From contig NW_026516702.1 in assembly GCF_025766255.1 (NCBI RefSeq), positions 62,001 through 126,000 of the forward strand: a stretch of 64,000 nt of DNA. The letters are read 5' to 3'. Source of the stretch: Zychaea mexicana (Eukaryota; Mucoromycota; Mucoromycetes; Mucorales; Lichtheimiaceae). Each line of letters starts with the position of its first letter. Within the stretch, counting starts at the first letter, position 1. This document shows positions 23,364-35,298 of this stretch, in pieces. The notes under the pieces were generated by a model. The model searched no databases, was not told where the DNA came from, and was given only the letters and a program-made list of their open reading frames with translations. Both the position numbers and the translations under genes were made by a program.

Positions 23364-24407
23364 TTATTTTTCACGATTTCTCTCAGGAGACCACCTTTTA
23401 ATTATCAACTCCTGTACTTTGAATGATTCTAAACACTGTGGGCGAGACTCGTCATATCGGTGCGGTTTGATTACGTAGCAAAGAACCAATGTCTTTTTTA
23501 CTTGTGTACAGATCCGATTTAGGCGATGTAACTCTTTCCAACCTATTTTCTTACGCTCATCATCATCATTATTCGATACCACGACAACGGCAAAATCACC
23601 ATGGTTATGCTTGCGTCCAGTCCGATAAAGCACTAAGGAGAGTCGTTTAGCGACCCATTCGATGTCATGGTATCTGCTTTTGCCTACCGAAATCCACGCC
23701 AAATTTTGATCCCTGTTTGGGCGCCCATCCAAGACTACGATAATAATGATAAACAGCATAGCGTGTTGCAAATGATGGTATGCGGTTCGAGAATCTGGTC
23801 CAACAATCATCAATGGTGAGCAGTTTCTGTGGATAAACGATCATTTAGTAAAGTTCTATGAATTTTCATGCAAAGACGAGGCTCTTTACCGCGGATGGAT
23901 CATAGATCTTCAGAGTATTTAACGCATAGACAAGAAAGAAAGACTCATAGAAATCGAGCAATAACTGTTCATAGTCTTGGTTCCTTGTCATTTCTTTTAT
24001 TTCTTCGGGGCTCCATGCATCCGTCGAGAAGGATGATGATTTGGTATTATCCTGGGTTCTTTTCATCCTTCGTCGTTCCGTGGTAATATGTTCAAGAAAC
24101 ACAGTATCCTTGGCAGCTATGTTGATTTGAGATTTCAGTCACAAAAATGAACATGATGTTACGGCGCCATTTTTTTACCAGTGTCAATGGTACGCGATTT
24201 CCAAGTTGGGCGAGCTCGCGACAGTGATCCTTTTCCAAAAAGCCCCAGTTGAAAAGGATCATTATCATTGATATGCTGAATCCAAACACTTGAGCCGAAT
24301 TCAAGTAATGTGCCTGTCCATTTTGGCGCAGATGTATATTGGAACAACGAGGCAAACCAAGATCGCGGACTTGCAGCAAGGTGTACAGGAAGCGGTGCTG
24401 GCTCCAT
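23364..24407 (-). CDS. SEN2: tRNA-splicing endonuclease subunit Sen2
   Basis: Catalytic subunit that cuts the 5' splice site of intron-containing pre-tRNAs. The start at 24407 gives [18 protein letters not shown]. The N-terminal domain reads [11 protein letters not shown] and [18 protein letters not shown], the hallmark FGKGxLSRxxPxW block. A middle exon has [14 protein letters not shown] and [17 protein letters not shown]. The catalytic domain reads [32 protein letters not shown] (catalytic Tyr), [10 protein letters not shown] (catalytic His) and [15 protein letters not shown] (catalytic Lys), so the Tyr/His/Lys triad is intact. An intron of about 55 nt splits GVDF|VLY. Stop at 23364. It is compact (about 300 residues) compared with many Sen2 proteins. 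Divergent from the kelch gene, convergent with tyrosine aminotransferase. Confidence 0.93.
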
Positions 24408-24703
24408 TTGTGAAACGGCAAAGGAGTGCCTGTCGTCGAGTAGCACACAATTTCATATTCTCGATCTTTGCAGACGCTCCGCTCTTGTGTCGCATCAAAT
24501 AGAAGCAGGTACACACTCACTCACTCTTGTTCGTACCTTCTCTCTTACACCTTCTCTTCGTTTGGAAACAAACAGCGTATTGGGAAGCTGGTCTCTCCTA
24601 ATAATACTTTTGTCACTATCTGTATATCCCCAGTCCTTTCCTTCATATATTATATTTATTCAGAGCTGATCATCACTACAAAGTTGACGCTCATCATCTC
24701 CGC
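24408..24703. promoter_or_regulatory. Shared 296-bp divergent promoter region
   Basis: Separates the SEN2 start (minus) from the kelch-protein start (plus) and must serve both. CT-rich patches (about 24530-24555) precede the kelch gene. No defined motif recognised. Confidence 0.4.
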
Positions 24704-27700
24704 ATGTCGCTCTTCTCGAAATTCACAAAGAACAATGCAGGAGACAAAACCGGCATCTATCCTTGGTCGCAGCGTAAACTGATTGGGAGTCAGTCGCATG
24801 TCTTGCCGCGCTTTGGCCATGCTACAGCAGCAGCCCTGCCCACGGATAACTTGATCTTGTTTGGCGGCATGCATAATAAATCCAAGAAAGATCTTTTTCT
24901 TATTGATACCAGTAAGCTCGATCGAAGGGTGTTATGGAAAGAAGATCACGTTGCTCAAGAGAATTACTAGATAATATGTCTGCAAATTTTGTAAATGCTA
25001 CTGGCGATGTACCCACACCACGTATGCATCCAGTCATTGCTCCACTTGGCAACAACTGTGTTTTGTGTATGTTGTCGTTATATTCCAATGATCCTACCAG
25101 CATATATGATTCATTCTAATTCATAACCCCATATTGATCAGTGTACGGAGGTGAGCCTAGCAATGCTGACGAAAAATGGGATCCCAACTTTTATACCCTC
25201 AATATCAGTGAGTTTCAATTGCAAATGAATATCCTAAATACTTAGCATGATTTTTTTAACACCGAAATTTGTGTAAAAACCACTAGGCACCCGACAATGG
25301 TCTCGCATCCAGATGAAGGATGGATGTTTACCTGTCGAACGGTCAGGACACTCGATTGCCGTAGGCGGTAATCTCTTGTATATCTGGGGCGGTCAGCGGG
25401 CAGGCCGCTACCTGGATGATCTTTTTGTGTTGAACGCAAGCACATGTGAGTATATATAATTGTGCTAAAGATAAAAGAGGCTAAACTTCAACATCTCAAA
25501 TAGATCAAACAAATCCTCAATGGGAGCATATAGCATCTGCTAATGAAGGTCCTGCAGGACGATCGGGACATGCCTCTGTTGTTTTTGATGATAAAGTATA
25601 TATGTAAGTTTGTTTAAACCAATGGCACGAAAAAGGGAAAGGCAGGAATATTACTAACCAAGTTATTGTGAAGTTTTGGTGGTACTGATGGTGACCACCT
25701 ATATAATGATGTTTGGGCGTATGATCTTCATACTCGACACTGGTCCCAAATTTCGGCAGTCGGTTATATTCCGGTGCCGCGAGAAGGCTGTGATGCTGCT
25801 CTTGCCGGCGACGTAATGTACGTGTTTGGTGGTCGAGGTCCTGATGGTCATGAACTTGGTGACCTTTGCGCATTCAAAATCCGAGGTAATTTTATTTACA
25901 TATAAAGCATCACAGATTCCCTAAGTCGTTTTCGTATGTATAGGTCACCGCTGGTTTATGTTCCAAAATATGGGACCCTCACCAACTCCACGGTTTGGCC
26001 TGACATTTACTGCAGTTGACGATAAGATCGTTGCGCTTGGAGGAGAATCGAGCACAGGAAAAATGGAGGAATCGCCGTATCTTGTCCACATACTCGATTG
26101 TTGTATGTTTACGTATCCATAAATTATTTTCTGACATAGTAAAGTGAATCTCACACTTGCTTATATAGCAAAAATACGTTATCCGCCAGAGACGCAAACT
26201 GCTAGCAATCCATCGCCAGCTACTTCAGTTGATACAAACCCTGCAATAATAATACCAAAATCGAGCGTGGAACGTTTACAGCAAATACCACAACAAACAT
26301 CGCCTGGACCTAACATGGAAGAATCACTGTCAGCTAGAGATTATGTAGACAACATATCGAATGCAACAGCGACACCTGCTACTGCACACAACAATATCCC
26401 TACCCAAAATACTACCTCTACAACTCCAGCAGTTAATAATACCAGCCGGCGCCGCTCGCTTCATCCTGAGCAGGTATGTCATTCAGGAGAAGTATAATGA
26501 AAAGTCATCCCATTGAAAGATTAAAAAACTTTAGACCAACATGGTCCCGCAAAGGCCACCCAGACACATGTCTATGGTACCACCTGGAGCGCTTCGACGT
26601 CCTCGTACAACATCACCATTACCGTTAACAGGAGACGACAATATGCAGCAGCAACATAATGAACAATTGGGTCCAACTAAAGAGGACGAGAAGCCCCGTT
26701 CAGCCAGCCCGGCACGAAACCCTTCACCACAGCGACCACCACGTCCATCACGAGAAGGCGTGTCATTAGGCAACACATATCGTAAGGATACCGTATCCAT
26801 GTTTCCAGATTCTCACATTGCAACAACTGCTGCCGCGAATGTTCCTTTTGATGTACTCCCGACCGAGCAAGACGAAAGTGAACTTGAGTCACTCATGAAG
26901 GAAGTCAAGGCCCAAGACGTGATAATTCATAGTATGAAAAAGAAAGAACCGTGGTGGCGTAGCGAAGTTTCCATGGCGCGCAAGATGAGACTTCAAGATA
27001 CCTCTCCTCGTGATGAGCCAATGGCTAGCAATGCCTTGGTAGAAGAAATCATGGCATTGAAAGCCGAACTTCGGCGAACACAGGCACATATTAGCGACTC
27101 TACGATGCATCAGGCTATGGCAACAAAAGTGCAACAGACCGATCGAATCCGTACAGCAGCGCTACAGGAAGCCGCATACTTCAAGTCAAAATACATTGGA
27201 TTGATGGAACGGCGCCGACAGCAGGGCGATCAGCACGCAGATGACGACCAAGTGCAAGTGCTTGAACAGAGGCTGGCCGAAACGCTGATGGAGAACGAAA
27301 CAACCCGTCGTCTCTTGCAACAGAGGAATAAACAAGCCCATCACGACCATAATGCGCGAGATTCAGCAGAAGATCGAGCCAAAGAAGCTCAGGAGCGCGC
27401 AGAAGAAGCACATCGAGCTCATGAGCGAGCGCTTGAAAAACTGGATCACGTTCATCAACGTGCAGTGCAGGCCGAAGCACAAGTGCGTGAGAATGTAGAC
27501 AAGGTCGCGAGTTTGACAAACCAACTGGCAGATAGCTTATCTGCTCCGTCCTCCAAGCAAATGGATCAAGCCAAAGATCAGATCATCCAACTTGAGCAGG
27601 CCAACTCAAAGGTGTACGATGAAGCTCAGGTGTTGAGACAACAGCTGGGTAGCTACACGGAAGATATCCAGCATTTACGGTTGGCTTTGGATGAACGAGA

Positions 27701-27827
27701 AGACGCGCTGGGTCAAGCAATGCGGCAGCTGGAAGACACGTCGGTGCAAGTGAGCACGATGAAACAAACTCTTTCCAAGCAGACACCTGCAGTTGCAGCC
27801 ACTGCATCCCCTACGCGAGCATATTAA
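24704..27827 (+). CDS. Kelch-repeat and coiled-coil cell-polarity protein (Tea1/Kel1-like)
   Basis: The start at 24704 gives MSLFSKFTKNNAGDKTGIYP. Kelch repeats lie over the first six or so exons: HVLPRFGHATAAALP with LILFGG, then VPTPRMHPVIAPLG, GCLPVERSGHSIAVGGNLLYIWGG, GPAGRSGHASVVFDDKVYI|FGGTDG, IPVPREGCDAALAG with VMYVFGGRG, and PTPRFGLTFTAVDDKIVALGG. A Pro/Ser/Thr-rich, presumably disordered linker (26160-26850) follows. The rest (26870-27780) is long coiled coil rich in Glu/Gln/Ala/Arg. A six-blade N-terminal propeller followed by coiled coil is the design of Tea1/Tea3 and Kel1/Kel2, cortical landmarks that link microtubule ends to polarised growth. Orthology to Tea1 specifically is inference. 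Stop at 27825-27827; convergent with SSZ1. Confidence 0.85.
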
Positions 27828-27965
27828 TCGCAAACCGATACATATACAAGACAAAGAAAAGGCTTTTTTCATTTTACGATAAAAAACAAATTGATTTCTC
27901 TATTTACTTATACATGCGTGTCTGTTTCGGGGATGGTTAGAGGAAGGGTTTATTTGGTTGTTGGT

Positions 27966-27985
27966 GGGGTGGGGTGGGGTGAGGG
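27966..27985 (+). other. Perfect G-quadruplex motif
   Basis: Four G runs (4, 4, 4 and 3 G) separated by single T or TGA-type loops in the 208-bp gap between the convergent kelch and SSZ1 genes. In sequence it satisfies the G4 rule; folding is inferred. It lies on the strand of the kelch mRNA and opposite the SSZ1 mRNA. Confidence 0.7.
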
Positions 27986-28035
27986 TCATCTTGTTGTATG
28001 CCATTTATAGTAGATGTGTAAAAATGCTCGTTTGT

Positions 28036-29838
28036 TTACTGCTTGCCAGCAACCTTGATCACATTTGATCCGTTCTTTTCTCTTACAACCAAGCTCAGCT
28101 TGCTATCGACATCCACGGTAATTTGTACTTCAATCTTACTACCCTTGGCTTCTTTGCCTTGTGACAATGGCAGGGAAGCCTCGACCAATAAAGCAGCGGG
28201 CTTAGTGACAACCTTCGTAACGATCTCGGGCTCCTCCTCAATAGGTTCTTCACCTTCCTCGACTTCAATGGCCTCGACTGGGATCTCCTCCTTCACCACA
28301 GTGTGGTCACCTTCGTGCAATGCAAGGTAGGCGTGTGTCTGGCCAGCTGCAGCGTTAGCGAATTCAAAGGTGCGACGGGCAGGCAAAGCGGTACCTCTAG
28401 GAATGACTGTGACGAACTCGCCGTTTGCATTGACAATGCCTATAGCCTTCTGGGTGTGTGGTGCAACGGTGATGACAGGCTCCTGCGATGCCACAATATC
28501 TTCCTTTTCGTATCCGGAGAGCAACGATGCTTGAAGGGCACAGCCACGAGCCACGACCTCATCAGCCTCCAACTCGGCCGAGAGTACCTTGGTATGCTCA
28601 GCAGTGAAGACTTCACGGATTTTCACAGCAAACTTGGGAATACGAGCAGAACCACCAACCAAAATGACCTCATCAATCTCAGATGCGTCCAAATCAGCCT
28701 TGGTCAAAACTTCACGGATGGTATCCAAAGCCTTGGCGAAGACCTTGTTAGCCATAATCTCGAAGCGCATGCGGTTGATAGTGCTGTGGAAATCAAGACC
28801 ATCGGCAAGCGATTCAACAAAGCATGGTGCAGAGTTGGCGCTCGAAAGCATCTTCTTGGTCACTTCAACAGCCCCACGCAACTTGGCAAGAGCCTTGCGG
28901 TTCGATGCGATATCGACCTTAGACTTTTTCTTGAATTCGTTTGCAAAGTGATTGATCAACAGATCATCCAACGAGGAACCGCCCAATTTCGTATCGTGAG
29001 CAGTAGCCAAGACAGAGTAAAGTCCCGATCGCACCGTTAAAGCAGTGACGTCGAGCGAATGACCACCCAAATCGCAAACAACGACCGTCTTGTCTTGGTT
29101 TGCATTCTTGTTCACAGTTTCATAGGCAAGCACAGCAGCAGCAGACTCTTGCACCAATTGCAACACCTGGATACCGGCAGCCTCGGCAGCCTCAGTAAGG
29201 GCCTTGCGTTGTTGTTCGGTAAAGTAGGAAGGAACTGCCAAAACAGCACCAGAGACGGGAGTACCCAAGAAAGCCTCAGCAGACTCGCGGATGTGACGCA
29301 AGAACTTGGCTGACACTTCACCAGCAGTAAACACGACGTCAGATTCAGGGAGCGAGATCGCATAAGCTGGCTGTCCATCCTTCTCAATCACGGGAGCTGC
29401 CGATCCGGGCAAGTTCTCGCTTTGGCTGAAGCTGAGTGTTTATATAACGATTAGAACCTTGTTATAACGATGAATGCGAAAAAAAATTTACCTCTTGCCA
29501 ATCTCGGCACGGAAGTTAGCCACAGTTGTCTTGGGGTTGCGGGCAATGTCAGATTTGGCTTGCGAACCAACAACCTAAATAGAATCCCGCATTAGAGAAA
29601 CCTAAACTTTCAAAATCGCTCAATCTAACAAAACTTACCTCTTCGACGCCATGGAAAGCAAGTACAGAGGCGATCTGACGATCACCTTCCTCGTTGGCAA
29701 GACAATCAGCGCGACCTTCCTTTAATAAAACTTTAATAAAGGTAATAATCTGTACTTATACTGTTTGCTAGATCTTACTTTGTTCAAGTACGCGATCGAA
29801 GTGTACGAAGTGCCAAAGTTGATACCAATAACGCTCAT
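28036..29838 (-). CDS. SSZ1: Ribosome-associated Hsp70-like chaperone Ssz1
   Basis: Component, with the J-protein zuotin, of the ribosome-associated complex that stimulates Ssb-type Hsp70 at the tunnel exit. The start at 29838 gives MSVIGINFGTSYTSIAYLN, the Ssz1 form of the Hsp70 phosphate-1 loop. Small exons (ANEEGDRQIASVLAFHG and SDIARNPKTTVANFRAEIGK) precede a long last exon with VPSYFTEQQRKALTEAAEAAG, VVVCDLGGHSLDVTAL, DTKLGGSSLDDLLINHF and EVILVGGSARIPK. After the ATPase domain comes a short beta domain rich in Val/Glu (EVEEGEEPIEEEPEIV), ending VIRVAGKQ-like at 28036. There is no C-terminal lid or EEVD motif, and total length is about 540 residues, as expected for Ssz1 rather than Ssa or Ssb. 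Three short introns near the 5' end. Confidence 0.92.
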
Positions 29839-31366
29839 TGTTAAGATATTAGGGGTGACGAGGATATCGAAGAAGAAGAAAAAAAAATTGTGCCAGATTT
29901 TTTTTTTTTTTCATTTTGCAGGGCAGCAGCCAATTAAAACAAAGGTTTTGGTGGGGCCAAGCGAATTTACAACCGCCTTACAACACATTTGGAGAAGCTT
30001 GACCATGAAGAGACTCACACTTATTCTTGACTATTCGTCGAGATATGAGGATGCGACATGATACTATGGGATAAGAAGCACTTAGCATACGGGTTGATAC
30101 ACAGTAAATTTATAATTACGTCTTCAATGAAAATGCAGGATTTCTTTACTGATTCTTCTGGGCACTTGTGCTCGATAACCGGCGCTTGACAGTCTAATTC
30201 CCGAGGAACGCTTCTTCGCGTATTTTGTGGATTATGTGGTGTATTTTATTAGTAACCCTTACTGACTTGTAAGCAGGATGTAACCAGAAAACCAGCGATA
30301 ATCAGCTTGAGCATTTGAAGGGACGCCCCAGTGAAGGGACGACTAGATAGACGTCCACACAGGCATAAATCGACTAAAGCCAAGAACCATTCTGCTTTAA
30401 ATTGACCACTTTAGCTACCGGTACTGAGATCATCTTGTATTTATTCCTTAACGTTGTTGAAATATCATATCTTTCCTTGTATGCGTCAATTTGATTGCAC
30501 GTATACATCCTGCAATGGAAAACAGTGCTGTAAGATCATTCGAGGTGTCACCGGCTTTTAATTTTTTCTCTTTTACCTTGCTATTTAAACACTTGTAATA
30601 ATAAGCGTTGCTGCACATTTCTATAACACTGTTATGTAATAGTCCTAAATATTTATTACTTCAGATCCTGTTCATAGAAACATTGTCTACTATTAGCAGC
30701 CCTGCGATATAGATCGCTCCAATATTTTTCACGATAGAAAAGCTGCATATTGACCCAGCAATGGATCAGATTTGAGTTGCTTTACAGCGCTGGCTTCATG
30801 GTACACCCACAGAAATACGTCACCGGAGTCCGGAGTCCTTGTTCTGCGTCGCACATTCCGGTTGGATTCCAACGTCCATTAATAAATCATACGACTTTCC
30901 CCAGCCAAAAGTCCAGCTGCAGGTCGAGAAGCACCAATTAGTGATAAGCAGATCAGTTTATAAATTCGTTAAATCACTGGTCTCGTTGGACACGATGGAC
31001 ACAATGAGAGCCAGTGTAGTAGCATTGACTTCCGCTGTAAACTAGCAAGAGCGATTCGTCCTGCTGATTCAAGCGTCGGAGAAAGTAAAACCGCGCGCGC
31101 AACAACAATGGGAATTGCACGAAAAATATTGCTGGATTGGAGCGTTCTAGTCCTCTTGGTGTACTACTGTTTTCTCGAGCACGGGTGACTCACCAATAAA
31201 AAAAAGGAAAAGCATCGCTCGTCGTAGTCCACTGGTTGCCAGACTGGGGCGAAAGATCCAACTTCAACTGCTTTAACGCGGTTGAGGTAATTTTCCACTT
31301 TGTACGCGCATATGGTCGTACTGCAGAATCAGTTGTTGCTGCTCTTGGGGACACACTGGCCGCAGA
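29839..31366. other. 1.5 kb intergenic, nothing recognised
   Basis: Begins with the SSZ1 promoter, which has A-rich (about 29876-29887) and T-rich (about 29899-29910) tracts. Beyond that, short ORFs (for example around 30750-31045) have no recognisable domain and may be further decayed DNA. Confidence 0.4.
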
Positions 31367-31414
31367 ATGAACAGGAAAAAGTCTGTGTATGTTGAGCCCG
31401 TGAGTAATATCGTT

Positions 31415-32095
31415 TTGGGCACGAAGCCAGTCGGTTGGGATTGTTTTACCTATACTGTAGCAGGAGCTTTAAGCAACGATCATGAAACCGGTCTTTATAG
31501 TGCCATGGATGAGGAGACTTGCCAAAGAAATTCCTTTCTTTTCGAGATAAAAGACATACCGTACACAAGGGAGATATATTCAAAGGACTGGCTTCTTCCA
31601 TTTGGTTCGAACTTGGCTCCAGGAAACAGTATGTTTACAGTAAAAGTAACTCAGGCAATGGCTATCTATGACTGATATCTACTCAACTTTCGTTTAACTA
31701 ATGAGAAGCTCATGAATTTTGATATCAGTTTTTACCTTGTAAGACACTGGCCATTGCTTGCTCAATAAGTCATATATTCGCTGATTTACACACGGTTTCC
31801 TTAATTTCTTAAAGTATGGGCAACCCTAGCTCGAGACGATCCTGTCGATTCAATATAACTTGAGTACCTCTGCAAGAAAGCTTAACAGTTTGACAGCCGC
31901 ATGTTCAATGGCACAGGTAGGCGATTGAAAAAGCCAGATAAGAGCTATTGGAATCGAGGGCGCAACAGAATACAAACTCGAAAGCTGTATCTTCGATGGA
32001 CAAAATGCCCTTTTGCGCCTTACGGAAGGATATACAGAAGTAATAGTAGCAGTAGCATCCTCGATTGACATTTTGTAAGATATAGATAGACAAAA
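31415..32095. pseudogene. Rearranged BAHD-type acyltransferase relic
   Basis: Two pieces correspond to the pseudogene at 32899-34340. Piece A, plus strand about 31430-31666, contains AMDEETCQRNSFLFEIKDIPY and APGNSMFTVKVTQ and aligns with AMDDENRSGTPFIFEMKDFPY and APRACTLAVKITQ of the other copy. Piece B, minus strand about 31880-32095, has ITSVYPSVRRKR and PSKIQLSS and aligns with the N-terminal TTVYPSNKRNS and PLKIPLS. In the other copy both pieces are on the same strand; here they point in opposite directions, so one has been inverted. No further part of the enzyme is seen, so it is dead. Confidence 0.5.
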
Positions 32096-32099
32096 AGAA

Positions 32100-32898
32100 A
32101 AGTATTTTAGGAAAGCCGTTTGCGTTTTAGCTATATGTATATGACGACTGGAAGCATATCCTTCTTTTTCAAGGCTACATGTAATAGGATACGACAAATA
32201 TTGATGCTGATCATGACGGACGAAGCATGACTACATAACGCGAGCGTTATCAAAACAGCTTGTACTGTAGTTATTGAAAGTACGCCACGTATCTAAAATA
32301 CTGTGGACTCGTACTTTTCCAACTCCTGGTAAATGCATTCCTTAGGCTTCTGCAATACCTTTTAAGGTGTTCCATCATTGTTTTACTACTTAAACGTCTC
32401 CCGTTTGTCGTAAATCGCTGGGGGTTCAACGTATCATGGTTAGCGTGCTACTAGTCGGGTCATGTATTTATAAATTTATGTTACTCACGCCATTTTACTA
32501 TAGATTATGGCGCATGGAACATCTTATGAAATTTGAACGTACCTTCTCGTAGTAGATTTGCAAGTACTGTATCTTGCGGTGTGGTCCGCAAACTTAATAT
32601 TTTCCTACTCGATTGTACAGGGCATTCGACTGATGTAATAACCTCTTCAATAGACCCCTCCCCTATTGGCCTTATATGTAAATGCCATATATCAAGGAGA
32701 CGGCCGACAAAGACCTCCTATCTAATTGGGTGGTTCCCAATCATATACCGAGTAGCTTGATCCCTCCAAGAAAATACGCAAAATGGCACAACTCCAAGGT
32801 AAGTGTTTGCTTAAGAGCATCCATGTTTGGATGTCTGCTGGTTTTTGTTATTTATTGTTTCACAAGAGTAAGCTATAATATCGCGACAATTAGAACTT
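32100..32898. other. Gene-free gap between the two acyltransferase relics
   Basis: AT-rich. A plus-strand stretch near 32682-32800 (ETADKDLLSNWVVPNH) looks coding-like but is not recognised and has no start-to-stop gene around it. Confidence 0.35.
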
Positions 32899-34340
32899 TT
32901 AAATTATAACCGTTGATGAAGGAGTAGTGTATTCATTCAGCAATGGATCTGACATAAGCTGACTTGCATTTTCACCTTCGATACCTACTTCGAAGGCGAT
33001 ACCGCTTGATTCCACCTTATCCTGTATCATATTTATAAATCCAGGGTGAGGTTGACCGCCAGTCCCGTTCGCTGTGTGGAAGGTCTTTCCAAACCCGAAA
33101 TCTATATTGGAGCCTTAGAGATCAAATCGACAGTAGCTGCTGCTGATGGCATCCACCATCCAGGTATTTAAATCGATGCCCTTCCGATATTCGAAGAAGC
33201 TGATATAATCAGCAATAGTCTTTTCCGAGTTCTGAGCGCCCAAACCGTTTCGGATGGTGAGAGCCACTTTGCCTCCTGCCTCCGATGTGGGAGAAAGCAG
33301 GTTGTCTCGTGCTACAGCAACTTTATTTATTTTGATAAATTTACCAAAATAATGGCTGCGATCAATGTATCCTTAGAGGCTTTTGAACGACAATCACTCA
33401 CGATGGAAATAATTTCGGCTCGCGATTCGCAACTGGATCGTGTTTCTCCTATTGAAACTTTGCCACTTTCACGGGCGCGGGTGATTGCACCAAAAATAAG
33501 CGAAGTAGGTGCATCGCTCGACGAAATCCATTGGTTCTTGGTTTGTGGCATAAATGCTGCTTTCAGTTGACTCAGCGAGTCCTCGGTTATTTCCCATGCA
33601 GTACGTACAGGTGGTGCTGATGCAGCGTTGTCGGTATTGAGCTGATATTGTTTGGGAATGGCATTTTTGGTTCACTACGGAGCGACGGAAAAATTCGTCC
33701 AGGAGTACGAGACCAATCAACCGGGATTCTTCGTTTATCTACAGGCTCACGAGCAAGCTGAGCCCATACTTCAACGAAATCCAGCAGACCACGTAAATCA
33801 GCGATGAAATAGTGCAACGAGCAGACAACAGCAATGGTTCCGCAAGAGAACTATACAAGGAACATGTGCGACTCGAACTACAAGTGAAGGCTTACAGTTA
33901 GGGTGTGGTACCATCTGGGTAATTTTTACTGCAAGTGTACATGCTCTTGGAGCCAAATCTTCAGATATACCACCACTGTATGGAAAGTCTTTCATTTCGA
34001 AGATGAACGGTGTGCCTGACCGGTTCTCATCGTCCATAGCAATATACGCGCTACCATCGTCATTGATGTGTACCGTGACCGTAACTGGAGGATGTAATTC
34101 AAGTGCCTCGGACAAAGAAGCCTCTAACCTGTCAACCATGTCACCAGTAGCCTCGGAATGGAGGATGAACCAGTGAGCAAGGACCTGAGATACTGTACAA
34201 ATGGCAAGCTATCTATAGCGCAACTAAGTGGTATTTTCAATGGAACATCGGGACTGTTACGTTTGTTGGAGGGATATACAGTAGTGGAAGTAGTGTTTGA
34301 GCTGGAAATCTCGGCTATCATTTTTACGGGTAGAGGAAAG
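32899..34340 (-). pseudogene. BAHD/HXXXD-type acyltransferase pseudogene (PF02458-like)
   Basis: Minus-strand blocks in the order of a BAHD acyltransferase, enzymes that transfer acyl groups from acyl-CoA. N-terminus TTVYPSNKRNSPDVPLKIPLS (34300-34200); then RLEASLSEALELHPPVTVTV with NDDGSAYIAMDDEN; then FSCGTIAVVCSLHYFIADLRG, where the catalytic HHxxxD histidine is Tyr (33809-33811); then VEVWAQLAREPVDKRRIPVDW; then WISSSDAPTSLIFGAITRARE; GLGAQNSEKTIADYISFFEY; DFGFGKTFHTANGTGGQPH (the DFGWG-type loop); ending DPLLNEYTTPSSTVII at 32899. Damage: frameshifts near 34150, 33660 and 33350, an in-frame stop at 33115-33117, and the His to Tyr change. One intron (acceptor just before FSCG) is still intact. 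It is therefore a recently dead gene. Confidence 0.8.
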
Positions 34341-35298
34341 ATAAGATTGGTAAGGAAAGAGCAGAAATATACAGAGGAGTAACCCCATTATATGACTTAC
34401 TTTTAGTTCTCGGTCATGTTAGTCTATTAGTTATATATGGTTGGGAGCTCTAGACGTTTGCGCCCAAAACTAGCTATTGCCCGTAAAGCTACTCCAACCT
34501 GCAAAGTATTATAGTGTACATTTCTCTGATACCTAAATCCGTAAAGGTTGGAAACTTCCGCATTCATGTGGAACATGCCGTGCGTATGCTGCTGTATACA
34601 CTCCTATGTATATTTTTATAATATGGGGGTAAACTGTCATTAGAGATCTAAAAAGCCCACACTGTGTACTCTCCTGCTTCAAGCTACGTATGGCGCAAAA
34701 AAAAGTTCGTAACCTTTCTTAGAATACATAATGCGTATGAGTATAATAAGCAATGGAGCGGTTATACATTGTACCGCCTCCAAAAAGGAAGTTTTTGTGT
34801 ACGTATCAGTAATCCAGCTGCGGCCACAATAGTTCGGAACTACCTGGCAGTTATGTTACATTGAAATATTTTATCAAAGGTTCCGCTCCAAAGCGGTGAC
34901 AAATATGCACAAAGATGCGCTTCACTTATAATTATTGCTGTATGCAATAAAGCGTCTACTATGCATGTCGTACCTTATCCGAGATGACCTTTATCAATCT
35001 TTTACTTCCATTTGTCGAGTTTTTGCCTTAAACTTTTGGAATTTCCGTTGTTGTTAAGGGCAGGGGATTGACTGTGAGGTAATTTTCATCCACGAAACTA
35101 GTTAAAGGCAACAAGTTCTTGGGCCTAGTTCAATTCACATCGTAGGAACAGGAGCAATTTAGTGATTCTAGAGAATGAACTTCCAAAGATTATATATATA
35201 CTATTATTATGAGACAAGACAGTGAAAAGAGAGGAATATATCGTAGACAAGATATGCACAAGGGGAGGAGGAAGGGGATCCGGTTGATGTTAAACTAA
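34341..35298. other. 0.95 kb intergenic, nothing recognised
   Basis: AT-rich sequence with no ORF of recognisable family. It would contain the promoter of the dead acyltransferase and the 3' UTR of the tetraspan protein. Confidence 0.45.

Noticed and set aside
28303..29040. 245-codon plus-strand ORF
   Set aside because: Exactly antisense to the conserved SSZ1 coding exon.
34158..34382. Plus-strand ORF similar to plus-strand frame at 31.9-32.1 kb (LLRLxEGYT)
   Set aside because: First taken as a duplicated plus-strand gene, but the minus-strand reading (VYPS, then KIxLS) fits the N-terminus of the BAHD acyltransferase relic and joins the next block.
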